This document shows, in pieces, positions 29,356 through 38,075 of a stretch of DNA of 58,712 nucleotides. The position numbers were made by a program, and so were the translations under genes. How positions within the stretch are numbered: position 1 is the first letter of the stretch; every line of letters starts with the position of its first letter. The DNA is from Schizochytrium sp. CCTCC M209059 (Eukaryota > Sar > Bigyra > Thraustochytrida > Thraustochytriidae), in NCBI GenBank assembly GCA_000818945.1, contig KN805389.1, positions 405,489 to 464,200 of the forward strand, in the 5' to 3' direction. The notes below the pieces were generated by a model that saw only the letters and a list, made by a program, of their open reading frames with translations, was not told where the DNA came from and searched no databases.

Positions 29356-30159
29356 ATGGCTTTCCTCCTTGCACGTCTTGACCTCGTCGAAGCGGCAAAT
29401 GATGATGCGCTCGCCAAGGCGTTGCAAGCGCAAACCGGGATTCGCGCCGTGCGGCGACTTGTTCCAGACTTTGTGGTGCCTAGCGCGGGTTGTGCGATCG
29501 TTCTTCACCGCGCTGGTCCCAATGCCAGGACTGCGCGAGTAGCGATCGACCTCCTCCGAGGATTCAAAATGGGTATTTTGGTGGTCGTTGGATCTCGAGT
29601 CAACGACCCAGAGACCTACCTCGCGCATATCCCCGACGCCGTGCAAATGGTCGTACTGCCTGACGACCCGCGCGAAATCTTTGTTTTTCTTGTTCGAGTA
29701 CGTCGGTCAACACGCGCAAGTTAAATGCGTTTTCTTGAACTTGGCGTCGTCACGAACTCACCCATGTCTTTTTGACCAAAATGCAATCGTAGATTGCCCA
29801 ACGTGTGCATAGCAGCAAGCTGCAAGCTGCAAAAGCTTGGATCGACGACGAACGCACCAGACTTGCCGCCAACATTCAGGATGCACGCATGCAGGTAAGT
29901 AGGCATGAGAGACAAGGAAGCTGCAAAAGGTCATAAAGCTTACCGGTTACGAACTCGTATGCGTCGTGGGCTCAAGGCGGTCTTGAACGCTCTCCCCATC
30001 GACCGTGGAGAAGCGCATGCACTTGCAGATGTCTTTGGGAGCGCCGAGGTGCTTGCGCGCATGTCGGTTGCCGAGATCACTGCGAGAACACCGCTCTCGC
30101 AGGAAACGGCCTCTCGTATCATCGACTTTTTCGCCCACGACGAGGCTCTCCTCCACTGA
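29356..30159 (+). CDS. FAAP24: FAAP24-like XPF-fold/HhH protein, three exons
   Basis: Model: exon 1 29356-29697; intron GTACGT..CGTAG 29698-29792; exon 2 29793-29894; intron GTAAGT..CAAG 29895-29976; exon 3 29977-30159. All joins are phase 0, giving 208 aa (human FAAP24 is about 215). Residues 28-114 resemble the nuclease-dead ERCC4-like domain of FAAP24 (LVPDFVVPSAGCAIVL; MGILVVVGSR; DAVQMVVLP). The last 60 residues form a double helix-hairpin-helix (VLNALPIDRGEAHALADVFG; PLSQETASRIIDFF). FAAP24 partners FANCM to bring the Fanconi anaemia core complex to DNA crosslinks. No ERKxxxD nuclease motif is seen. The second intron's acceptor is weakly pyrimidine-rich, so the exon 2/3 join needs cDNA. 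ERCC1 or EME-like relatives are the alternative. Confidence 0.6.
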
Positions 30160-30234
30160 GAATCTACAAACCGTTGGCAAAGATTATGTAATGCAGTAAA
30201 TGAAAAATTGGATGAACAAAAGCATGAATGTACT

Positions 30235-31176
30235 CTACTCCTTGGAAGGAGGAGCTGTGTTATCGACAGTAGCATCAGCGAGCTTGCGCGCCAGCGTTGC
30301 GATGCCCTCGACACCGACACGGCAGCAGCCGCCAAGAACTTCAAGCTGGTTAAATCGCTGAGTCCATTCTGAAAGCATAGAAGCAAAGTCCTCATCCGTC
30401 ACCCCAGAGGCAGGAACCCAAGCACGGTTTACGTACGACTCGCCGCGGTTCGGGTAGGCGACGAGAGGGGTGTTAGGCGCCACCTCGGAGGCAATTTCCA
30501 ATGCGCGCATTACAGCACGAGGCGCGGTGCAATTGAAGCCAATCATATCAACACATTTGGCATCGCGCAAAAAGGACAGGGCATCTTCGAGAGACTCTCC
30601 ACTGTTGAGTTTGGAGTCCTCCTTGAGTGACATAGAGACCCACGATCGAATTCCTGATGGCAAAGGCCCAGCCTCTTCGAGCACACGAACGACAGCGCGG
30701 ACTTCTTGCATACTCGGAAGCGTCTCGAACGCCACAAAGTCAGGGAGACGAGACGGATCTGCAAGTAGAGCCTTGAAACGGTCGCTGTGAAAGGAGACCA
30801 AGTGGTCTTCATCGCAGCCAAAGTCGCCAGTGTACTCGCTGCCATTCGCAAGGGTTGCGCCATAGCTGCCTAGACTGGCGGCAACCTTGCGGTCTGGGTT
30901 CTCGCCTGCGGCTTTGCGCGCAATGGCAACGCCCTGACGCAACACCTCGCATGCCTCTTCCCGGCCTACACCAACGGCCTCAAAGCCGCCAAAGCTAAAC
31001 TGGTACGTCGCGGTGGTCACAACCTGAGCGCCAGCTTCGTAAAAGGCGGCGTGAACATCCTGGATAACTTTGGGGTCGTCTTTCAGCAGCCGGGCCGACC
31101 AGAGCGAGTCGCCCGTCAGTTCGAGGCCGCGCGCCTCGAGCGCAGTGCCGAGCCCGCCGTCGAGCACAAGCACCAT
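30235..31176 (-). CDS. Homocysteine S-methyltransferase (HMT/MmuM type)
   Basis: 313 aa from the ATG at 31176, which gives the normal family opening MVLVLDGGLGT; the upstream in-frame extension begins at TTG. It transfers a methyl group from S-methylmethionine or SAM to homocysteine, forming methionine. The TIM-barrel zinc site is intact: C216 in GFNCTAP, and C284-C285 in GGCCRVG. GAQVVTTATYQF (49-60) and FETLPSMQE (150-158) are further family motifs. Length matches plant and bacterial HMTs; no cobalamin domain is present, so it is not MetH. Its stop is 75 bp from that of the convergent FAAP24-like gene. GCTT/GGCT repeats lie 30-65 bp upstream of the start. Confidence 0.92.
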   Translation of the reverse strand: MVLVLDGGLGTALEARGLELTGDSLWSARLLKDDPKVIQDVHAAFYEAGAQVVTTATYQFSFGGFEAVGVGREEACEVLRQGVAIARKAAGENPDRKVAASLGSYGATLANGSEYTGDFGCDEDHLVSFHSDRFKALLADPSRLPDFVAFETLPSMQEVRAVVRVLEEAGPLPSGIRSWVSMSLKEDSKLNSGESLEDALSFLRDAKCVDMIGFNCTAPRAVMRALEIASEVAPNTPLVAYPNRGESYVNRAWVPASGVTDEDFASMLSEWTQRFNQLEVLGGCCRVGVEGIATLARKLADATVDNTAPPSKE

Positions 31177-31623
31177 CCTTGCACCAGTTGCGTTTCTTGA
31201 TACAATACTGCTTGCTTGCTTGCTGGCTGGCTGGATGGCGGCTGGCGCAATGCCGTGGACTGGTGCCGTGAACGATAAATGAACAAGACAAAAAAAGACT
31301 CGCAAAAGAATGAAAGAACTCTTGTCCCAGTGGCAAGTGGCGGTGAGCTGAGATGTCGTGAGAAGAACTCGCAGTCACCACCAAAAGAAAATGTAAGTGT
31401 AAGTAGCCAAGGGAGCCAAGTGCAGGAATAACTTGGCTCGGGATTTGTCTTTGACGAGTTGCGGCACTTCGAGGGGCTTGCTTGTGCGAGACAAAGAAAG
31501 AAAAATTTAGTGTTTCGCTTGTAAAGGGAAACCTACGGGTAAGCCTGCGTGTGGACTGGGGTGGGTGGTGATGGGCAAGACAGCATAACGACACATGAAC
31601 GAGGAAAAAAAAGAAAGAAAAGT
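31177..31623. other. Intergenic region upstream of HMT
   Basis: No gene; it separates two minus-strand genes. It includes GCTTGCTTGCTTGCTGGCTGGCTGG repetition at about 31210-31235, close to the HMT start codon. Confidence 0.5.
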
Positions 31624-34008
31624 TTAGCCGTGCACAACGACCTTGACGTGGCCAGCGTGGTCCACAACCTGGAATGGCGTCCCGCTGTCGTAGATACGGA
31701 ACCAGAGCGCAAAAAGCACGACCGAAAAAAGCGAGGCAGCGACAGAAATGATGACGAGCGCACCATAGAGCTGCGCATTTCCCAGAATGAGCGCCATGAT
31801 CGACATGGCGATCGTGCCAAAGGTTCGCAAGGCAGACTGACATTCCAATACAGTGGGCACCTGTTCTTCCTCGACCCATTCGCGCAAAAGCTTTGCATGC
31901 ACGAGGGCAAACGCACGGAGCGGGGGGCCAGAAAAGATGAGAACAACCATGAGGAAGAGCAAAGAAGCCTTTGAAGAAGATCCAAAGAGCGTAAATCCAA
32001 GGATTGCAGGAAACGTAGTAGACCACAGCACCCAGAGCGTCAGCGAAGCAGTGCGCGCGAGCGAGCCTGTCCAACGATGAATGTACTTGACAAATGATAC
32101 CAGCCCGCATGAGAAACATCGAAGACCGATGAGCACGCCGATGATCCACACCGGTAGGCGACGCCATCGCAAATAGGTGAGAGAGAGAATGCCAAGGTCC
32201 AGGATGGAGACGCCAAGGGCTGCGTACGCCAGACTTGCCAAGAACACAGGGCTGCGCGCGTACACCCTCCAGCGCTTGAGCGACCTCTTGACCCGCTCAA
32301 GGGTGGGTCTGCGCGGGGACACGCCGATCGGGTGGTAGATGCTACGGCTTCCATACGGGTCAAAAAAGGTTACACTCGTATCGAGGGGCGGTCTCTCCGT
32401 GCGCAGTGCCGCCTCAGTGTGGTATGCGAGACGAAAACAAGACATCTCGAGCATCAGAACGAGAATCTGCCAAGCCATTAAAGTCTCCATTGCAATGAAA
32501 AGGGCCACGCGTGGCTCCCCAAGGTCCACGACGAGACCAAAGAGCGTCGGCGCGCACACAAAGGCAATCGTGTGCGCGCGGCTTAGTGACACCTTGAGCG
32601 CCACTACCGAGGCGTCAATGCGATCGCGGGCCATCACACTTTCCGACATGCGCCCGTAAACAACCTCGGGCTCATGATGCAGGCCGTCTCCCGTGACGGC
32701 TTGCCCGTGAACGCCAGCGATTTCTACAGCTTCAAGCTTTTCTTCAAAAGTGCTCTCCATGCTACCGCTGCCGAAAAGACCCCCCCCAATACCCTCGCTG
32801 CTATCTTCGCTTTCTGCAAAGCTCCCAAGCGGACTCATGCGACTTGACGCCTCTGACCCGTGACGCATTGCCAGATCGAGTCTGGTCGTAATCTTGTTTG
32901 CTGACGGCCGGCTTTGTTCGTTCGAAGATGATGTGAGAAACGGCATCGCCTGAGTCATGCCAAAGGGTGCAGACGCGACAAGCTTGGACCAATCCTTTCG
33001 AATAAGCGCGTTGCGCGCAGCTCTTGCAACCACGCTCAACGAAAAGGCAAAAATGAGCACACAGAGAAGCATGAGCTGCTGAAGCCGCCACACTTCGGGC
33101 TGCGACGCAGAAAGAGCGGCGTCGACTTCGGGGTCGACATTACCCGAGGACCCCTTTTCGAAAACCCACGGCGCGACAGCACCGCTGTCAATTCCGAGAA
33201 CAGAGCTTGGGCCTGCTGCAGCCCCTGCTGCTTCCGTGGCCCCTGAGGATGTCGGGCTTGCGTCCGCCCCGGCGCTGCTGGACCCATCCAAATGGGCTTT
33301 ACTGACCTTGGCATTTTGGAGCAGGGCGATTGGGCCGTGCACGATGGCCGAGGCTTCGGGAAAGGCGATTTGGGCAAGCCGAAAGGCGAGCGCGATGGCC
33401 GTGAGCGCAGAGATCCTCTCCAAAAGGACCAAGGCAAGAGCGCATGTGAGGCGATCCACCTGCATGAGCTTGGGCACCACACGGTGCACGAGCAGCGAGG
33501 TCATGAGCGTGCTGCATAGCACGATGGCAGCTGCAGGCTCCAGCGAGTCGGAAAAGACTGCAATGAGCACCACGGCAAGCGTCAGGTCCGTAGTGGCTGC
33601 ACACGACGACGAAACAAACTGTGCGATCCGCAATGCGCGTCGCGCGCATGTGTAAGGATCGACGGCTGGCCTGAACTGCTTGTAAATGGAGGGCCGCACG
33701 TAGCCGCTCATGGTCTGCGGTGCGCGCGAGGTCTTTGCGCCGTTTGGTCGGGCACGCAAGAGCTCTCGCAGGACCATAACGCAGGGCCCCAACCCTAGGG
33801 TCCCAATGAATAAACACGCCCCGATCCAGCTGCCTCGGACCAGGCAAATCTCGCTATCCACGACATCGCTGAGGTCCTGCACCGTCAGGAGCAGGCACGG
33901 CGTGACGAGCCCCAGCAAGGTAGCGCACAAAAGGGTGGCCAGGACCAGCGCGAGCGTCTCGAGCTGCCGCGCCGCGCGGGACTGCCCAAAGCCCGCACAT
34001 CCGGGCAT
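31624..34008 (-). CDS. Ferroportin-like (SLC40A) membrane transporter
   Basis: 794 aa with ten or more hydrophobic segments. The C-terminal half follows ferroportin closely in order: ALIRKDWSKLVA (334-345; human QRDW...SKLA), DRIDASVVALKVSLSRA...LFGLVVDLGEP (462-499), YARSPVFLASLAYAALGV (583-600), GLVSFVKYIHRWTGSLART (635-653), and PLRAFALVHAKLLREW...ECQSALRTFG (696-731) into a last helix and RIYDSG. Ferroportins export iron or related divalent metals. From a recalled alignment, the human C-lobe metal ligands C326 and H507 correspond here to Ile and Met, and the N-terminal Asp/His pair is not recognisable. A long polar loop (235-305) and another at 345-460 are insertions. Substrate is therefore uncertain. 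Confidence 0.62.
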   Translation of the reverse strand: MPGCAGFGQSRAARQLETLALVLATLLCATLLGLVTPCLLLTVQDLSDVVDSEICLVRGSWIGACLFIGTLGLGPCVMVLRELLRARPNGAKTSRAPQTMSGYVRPSIYKQFRPAVDPYTCARRALRIAQFVSSSCAATTDLTLAVVLIAVFSDSLEPAAAIVLCSTLMTSLLVHRVVPKLMQVDRLTCALALVLLERISALTAIALAFRLAQIAFPEASAIVHGPIALLQNAKVSKAHLDGSSSAGADASPTSSGATEAAGAAAGPSSVLGIDSGAVAPWVFEKGSSGNVDPEVDAALSASQPEVWRLQQLMLLCVLIFAFSLSVVARAARNALIRKDWSKLVASAPFGMTQAMPFLTSSSNEQSRPSANKITTRLDLAMRHGSEASSRMSPLGSFAESEDSSEGIGGGLFGSGSMESTFEEKLEAVEIAGVHGQAVTGDGLHHEPEVVYGRMSESVMARDRIDASVVALKVSLSRAHTIAFVCAPTLFGLVVDLGEPRVALFIAMETLMAWQILVLMLEMSCFRLAYHTEAALRTERPPLDTSVTFFDPYGSRSIYHPIGVSPRRPTLERVKRSLKRWRVYARSPVFLASLAYAALGVSILDLGILSLTYLRWRRLPVWIIGVLIGLRCFSCGLVSFVKYIHRWTGSLARTASLTLWVLWSTTFPAILGFTLFGSSSKASLLFLMVVLIFSGPPLRAFALVHAKLLREWVEEEQVPTVLECQSALRTFGTIAMSIMALILGNAQLYGALVIISVAASLFSVVLFALWFRIYDSGTPFQVVDHAGHVKVVVHG

Positions 34009-34996
34009 GCTCCGTCCGCTGAAAGTTCACCCCCGCAAGCCGCGGCCGTCCGCCCGTCGCGCGCCTCCACGGAGCGCGCGCGGGCTCGGATAGATGGATA
34101 GGATAGGATAGGATAGATAACGAGCTCGCAGCCGCTGCCGCTGCCGCGATCCCCGATGCCGCCCCGCGCGTCGCGGGCGCCTGCCCGCCTCCTGCTCGCG
34201 GCTAGCTAGCTCGCGGCGGCCGCGCGGCCTCGTCTGCGCGCCCCGGCGCGGCCCCCTCGCGCCCGTCGCGGGTCCCTCCCTGGCCGCTCGAGCTCGAGCG
34301 GCGCAGGAGCGAGTTCTGGTTGACGGCGACTCGCGCCAGGCCAGGATCGAGCCTCGCAAAAGCGAGCTCGCCGCTATCCGGCTGGAGACGGCGAACCTGA
34401 ACGGACGGCCGGAGGCCAGCCACCTCCGAGTCCGCGTCCGCGTCCGCGTTGCCGGAGACGAGCACAGCTCGCGTTCAATGGAACCAGCTCGCGCGGGCGC
34501 CTTGCGCCTTTCAACCTCTGCCTAGCTCAGATCAGATCGGAGTCGCTCAGAGCGGAGTCGCTCAGATCAGAGTACGTAACTCGGTCAAGACGAAAGAAAC
34601 CCGAGACGAAACCCGAGGCGAAAGTCGAGGCGAGGCGAGGCGCGGCTCCGCCCGCTCCCTCGAGCCGCGGCCTCGCTCGCTTCCTCCCTCCGTCTCGTGT
34701 TTCCCTCCCCCAGACAAGATCGAGGTTTGCTCGAGTCGCGGTTGCGTTTTCCTTAGACAGCTTGAAGATATCCATCATTCATTCGTCCCCTCGCAACGGG
34801 GCCGATCTGCGCCAACCCGAACTAGGACTTGCAGGAGAAACTCGTCAGAAGCAAGTCTGGCAGACGCGGCTGCGGCAGGCAGGGAGAGAGGCCACTGTGG
34901 CAGTCGCTGTGGCCGCGGAGGCTGGCGCCGGTGGTTGGGTTTCTGGCCCAAGGCCTCGTCCCGTTGCCGCGCCGCACAGGCTCGAGCCCACGCCCG

Positions 34997-35028
<32 letters not shown>

Positions 35029-36826
35029 CGCTTGATTGATTGATTGCTTGCGCAGCGGCGGTCGGGGCTCGCCCGCACGCCGCTCGCGCGCGAACTCGGG
35101 GCCGAGGCCTGGCGCGGCGCCGCTTGCCGCCGCCTGAGCACTCGATGATCGCCAGCCGGGTCAGGGGGCGCCCGTGAAAGACACCGCCGTTAGGCGTAGC
35201 TGGGGCCTAGGCCGCCCTAGCCGCCCAACGACGGGTCTTTCACGGCGCGGGCTGGGACGAAGACGCTGGGACGCGCGGGCGAAAAGGATGAGGACAAGGA
35301 CGACAAGGAGGAGGAGGAGGAGGAGGGATTCGGAGGCGGGAGCGAGAGGGAGGGGACGGCCGCCGCGAACGGCCGCACGAGTCGGAGGGAAAAGCTCAGG
35401 CTGGCCGCGACGCCGAGCGTGGGACGCCAAGCGTTGGCGAGCGAGAGGAGCTTGCTCGCTCGCGGACGAAGTCGGGGCGACGGAGGCTCGTGAGTTGGTT
35501 TTTCTCCTGGAGCCGGGTGTTTTCGCGGCAGTCGGGAACGGCAGCAGCAGCAGCAACAACAACTGCCTGGCGGAGCTGGCGCAGCTGGCACAGCTGGCTC
35601 AGATGACAAGTGACGCGTCACACGACAACGTGGTGTGCAGAGCAACGATGAGTCACGCGTCGCTATAACAGTGAATAGAATGAGCTTCACAAGAACAATG
35701 GCCAAGATATCGAAAATGTTTCTTTCCCTGGCTCGCGATTCGGAGGGATGAGGAGGAAAAGGAGGAGGAGGAAGCTCTATTGTTCAATTCCTTTTTCCAG
35801 AAAGAAGAAAAAGGATAGAAAACGGAAGCGAAGGGCGAGGAAGATCGAATCACAGAGCAAACGAAGCTGGTCCAAACCGAGGCCCTAGCTGCCTTCCTCT
35901 TCCTTCCCGCGTGCAAAGAGACGCAGAAGAGCTTGCAAAAAGTTGCTTTTTCGCGCGGGCCTGTGAGGACTGAAAAAAGAGTCTGGACGGGGCCGTGGTG
36001 CAGAGAAAGCAATGCTTGGCCGAACAAGTGCAGGCTTTCTTTTAAAGAAGACGCATGCGGCGCGCGCGATCAGGTTAGCTCCACGGTGAAACTTTTGCAA
36101 GCAGTGAAAAATATTTCCTTGTCAAGGAGAACCTTTCTTTCGTTTCTACGAGTCGCAGTCGCTGGCCAATGATACGAACATCGTTATTGCTCTTTTGTCA
36201 AATCAAAACACAGACTGTCCTGTAGAAGCCAAGATTACGCCTCTCACTCACTCGCTCGAGACAATATCTTTGTTATTTGTTCTTGAAATTGGTTTCGAGC
36301 CTTGAAAGTTGGTCCTCTGCCATAACAACGATCTCGTTTGCATAAATCTCTACATCTTGAAGCCGATCAGCTCAGAGTCTCTTGCTCTTTTCTTCTAATA
36401 TACCCCTTCCAATTTCTTTCAGCTCCTTGCTCAAAGCTTGCAGTACCGCTCGTGCCCAACATGCTTCTTCTCAGATAAACACTCGCGGGCACTGCATCAT
36501 CACGCTTACAACGTTGGTCTTATCGACAATCACGGCGTTTCCAGTCTTGTTCATAGACACTCATAATCAAAAGAGAGAGAGAGAGAGAGGCAGCAAAGCT
36601 CAATTCCCGTCCAAGATTCCGCCGTCAGAACAATCAGCGGGGCGCGCAGCCTTGGACGGACGGGTAAACGGGCTCGTGAGGAAGCATCGAAGCCTTGTCC
36701 GCAGAGCGCCGCGCTCGCTCCTGCAAGCTCGCAGCAAGCTCGAGAGAAGTGTTAGGCGACGTCGGGTTACCGGTGAGGAGGAGAAGTTTCCTCAGACTCG
36801 CAGGCCGTCAAACAGACTCACAAACC
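34009..36826. promoter_or_regulatory. Large divergent non-coding region, ferroportin-like / PLC-X
   Basis: 2.8 kb between two outward-facing genes, with no convincing coding content; open frames here are Arg/Ala-rich products of GC-rich DNA. Contents: (GATAG)n at 34089-34120, CAGATCGGAGTCGCT duplications near 34535-34572, (GCTT)n then (GATT)n at 34999-35050, a long imperfect inverted repeat at 35168-35249, a CTGGC(A/G)CAG triplication near 35577-35602, and (GA)n at 36572-36590. Confidence 0.55.
35168..35249. repeat. Long imperfect inverted repeat with no loop
   Basis: Two arms of about 40 bp meet at a central CCTAGG (35206-35211). The outer GTGAAAGAC (35174-35182) is matched exactly by GTCTTTCAC (35235-35243). 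Inside, CGTT/AACG and GGCG/CGCC pair with one-base bulges. Transcribed, it would form a long hairpin; in DNA it could be a cruciform or the remnant of a small inverted-repeat element. Confidence 0.85.
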
Positions 36827-37843
36827 ATGGCGCAGCGAAGTTTTTCGCTGACGACGGTGTTGCTGGCTGTAGCGGTGGCGACAGCGGCCCCGGTGGCCGC
36901 CAGCTCAACCACTGCCCCGGCGACATCAGCAAGCTCCCCTTTACTCCTGCGAGAGGTTGGCATGATTATGGCGCACGACGCGGGGACCTCGTATCTTCCG
37001 GAGGGCCCCTACATCGACCATTGGGCAAAGACGCAGCCAAGCGGTGGCTTCGGAGCGCTTCTTGACTGCGGCGCACGCGCTCTCGATGTCCGCTCCGAGC
37101 TCCACGGCGGTCGCATCATTATGCATCACGGAGCCATCCCCGTGCCGACGACCTTGGAGACTGGAATTGATGACGTGATGCGCTGGAGCAAGGCCAACCC
37201 AAACGAGCTTGTCTACTTGTATATGAGCCACGATAAGAACCACATTGATGCTAACATCACTGACATATTGAAGCGCGCGGGCGTAGCCATCCTCTCTTGC
37301 GGCGAGTCGCAATCCATTGCATATGAGGACGCATTGAAGCGAGGACCCGTCATTGCGACACTTGGGTGCATGCAGGAAAATTACGACCCAGCTGTCCTTT
37401 GCGAAGAAGTGGAAGGCCCCTGCTGGCGCGCAGAATACCTCAAATCTCGATTCGCTCGTCTCGTCAAATACTTTAATGCAACCCTGCAACAGGCAGCCCA
37501 CTTCAATCGCGACAATGAAAATGCCAACACCGCATCGCTTTGGATGCTTCAGGCTCACTGGCAGTATGATGCTGTCGCGATCGCTCTTGGGACACTCGAA
37601 GGCTCTACGGTCATCAAGGACAATACCAAGAGTGGAATGAATGACTTTGTTGCAAGATTTCTTCGTGCGCTGCCGGCAGTTCACAAGCTCAACATCATTG
37701 AACTTGATAATGTTTGTGTCGCTGGTGCCGAAATTCGAACGCTTCTTGGTGCGAGAGATATGCGCACTTCAAACAGCGAGCCCTCCGTGTTTAGCAAGCA
37801 ATCTCTGCGGTCATCAACAGAGTTCATCAGCGCAATCGTTTAA
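36827..37843 (+). CDS. Secreted PI-PLC X-like phosphodiesterase
   Basis: 338 aa from the ATG at 36827. Residues 1-25 form a signal peptide (hydrophobic core TVLLAVAVATA). The mature part has the PLC-like TIM-barrel signature: MAHDAGT with H50, then GARALDVRSE with D87 and R89, and IMHHG with H100/H101, the usual two-histidine catalytic arrangement. No Y, C2 or PH domain is present, so it resembles bacterial-type/PLCXD single-domain enzymes that cleave phosphoinositides or GPI anchors. Sequons NIT and NAT support secretion, and about six Cys could form disulfides. No GPI-anchor tail is evident. Actual substrate unknown. Confidence 0.78.
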   Translation: MAQRSFSLTTVLLAVAVATAAPVAASSTTAPATSASSPLLLREVGMIMAHDAGTSYLPEGPYIDHWAKTQPSGGFGALLDCGARALDVRSELHGGRIIMHHGAIPVPTTLETGIDDVMRWSKANPNELVYLYMSHDKNHIDANITDILKRAGVAILSCGESQSIAYEDALKRGPVIATLGCMQENYDPAVLCEEVEGPCWRAEYLKSRFARLVKYFNATLQQAAHFNRDNENANTASLWMLQAHWQYDAVAIALGTLEGSTVIKDNTKSGMNDFVARFLRALPAVHKLNIIELDNVCVAGAEIRTLLGARDMRTSNSEPSVFSKQSLRSSTEFISAIV

Positions 37844-38075
37844 TAATAATAACCAATGACATGTAACATTAACCTGCGCCGAATGCTACGAGCGACCGAT
37901 TTGATTTTAACCAAGACCGACAAGCCAATCCGGTCATCGCAAAGTAGAATGACAATAATTCGTGCAATGAGTTCAATTTTGACGCCTCTTCAAAACTTGA
38001 CCAATCCACGTCACTTTCCATGCCATCAAGAAATCTCACAACATTCAATGGTGATTTTTAGGACATATTCGTCAG

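Noticed and set aside
28070..29398. 442-codon antisense frame over the myosin tail and downstream DNA
   Set aside because: Same codon-bias artefact, with no recognisable protein content.
35161..35705. Arg-rich and Leu-rich frames on both strands near the inverted repeat
   Set aside because: GC-rich composition artefacts that overlap each other; no domain, and codon use unlike the real genes.
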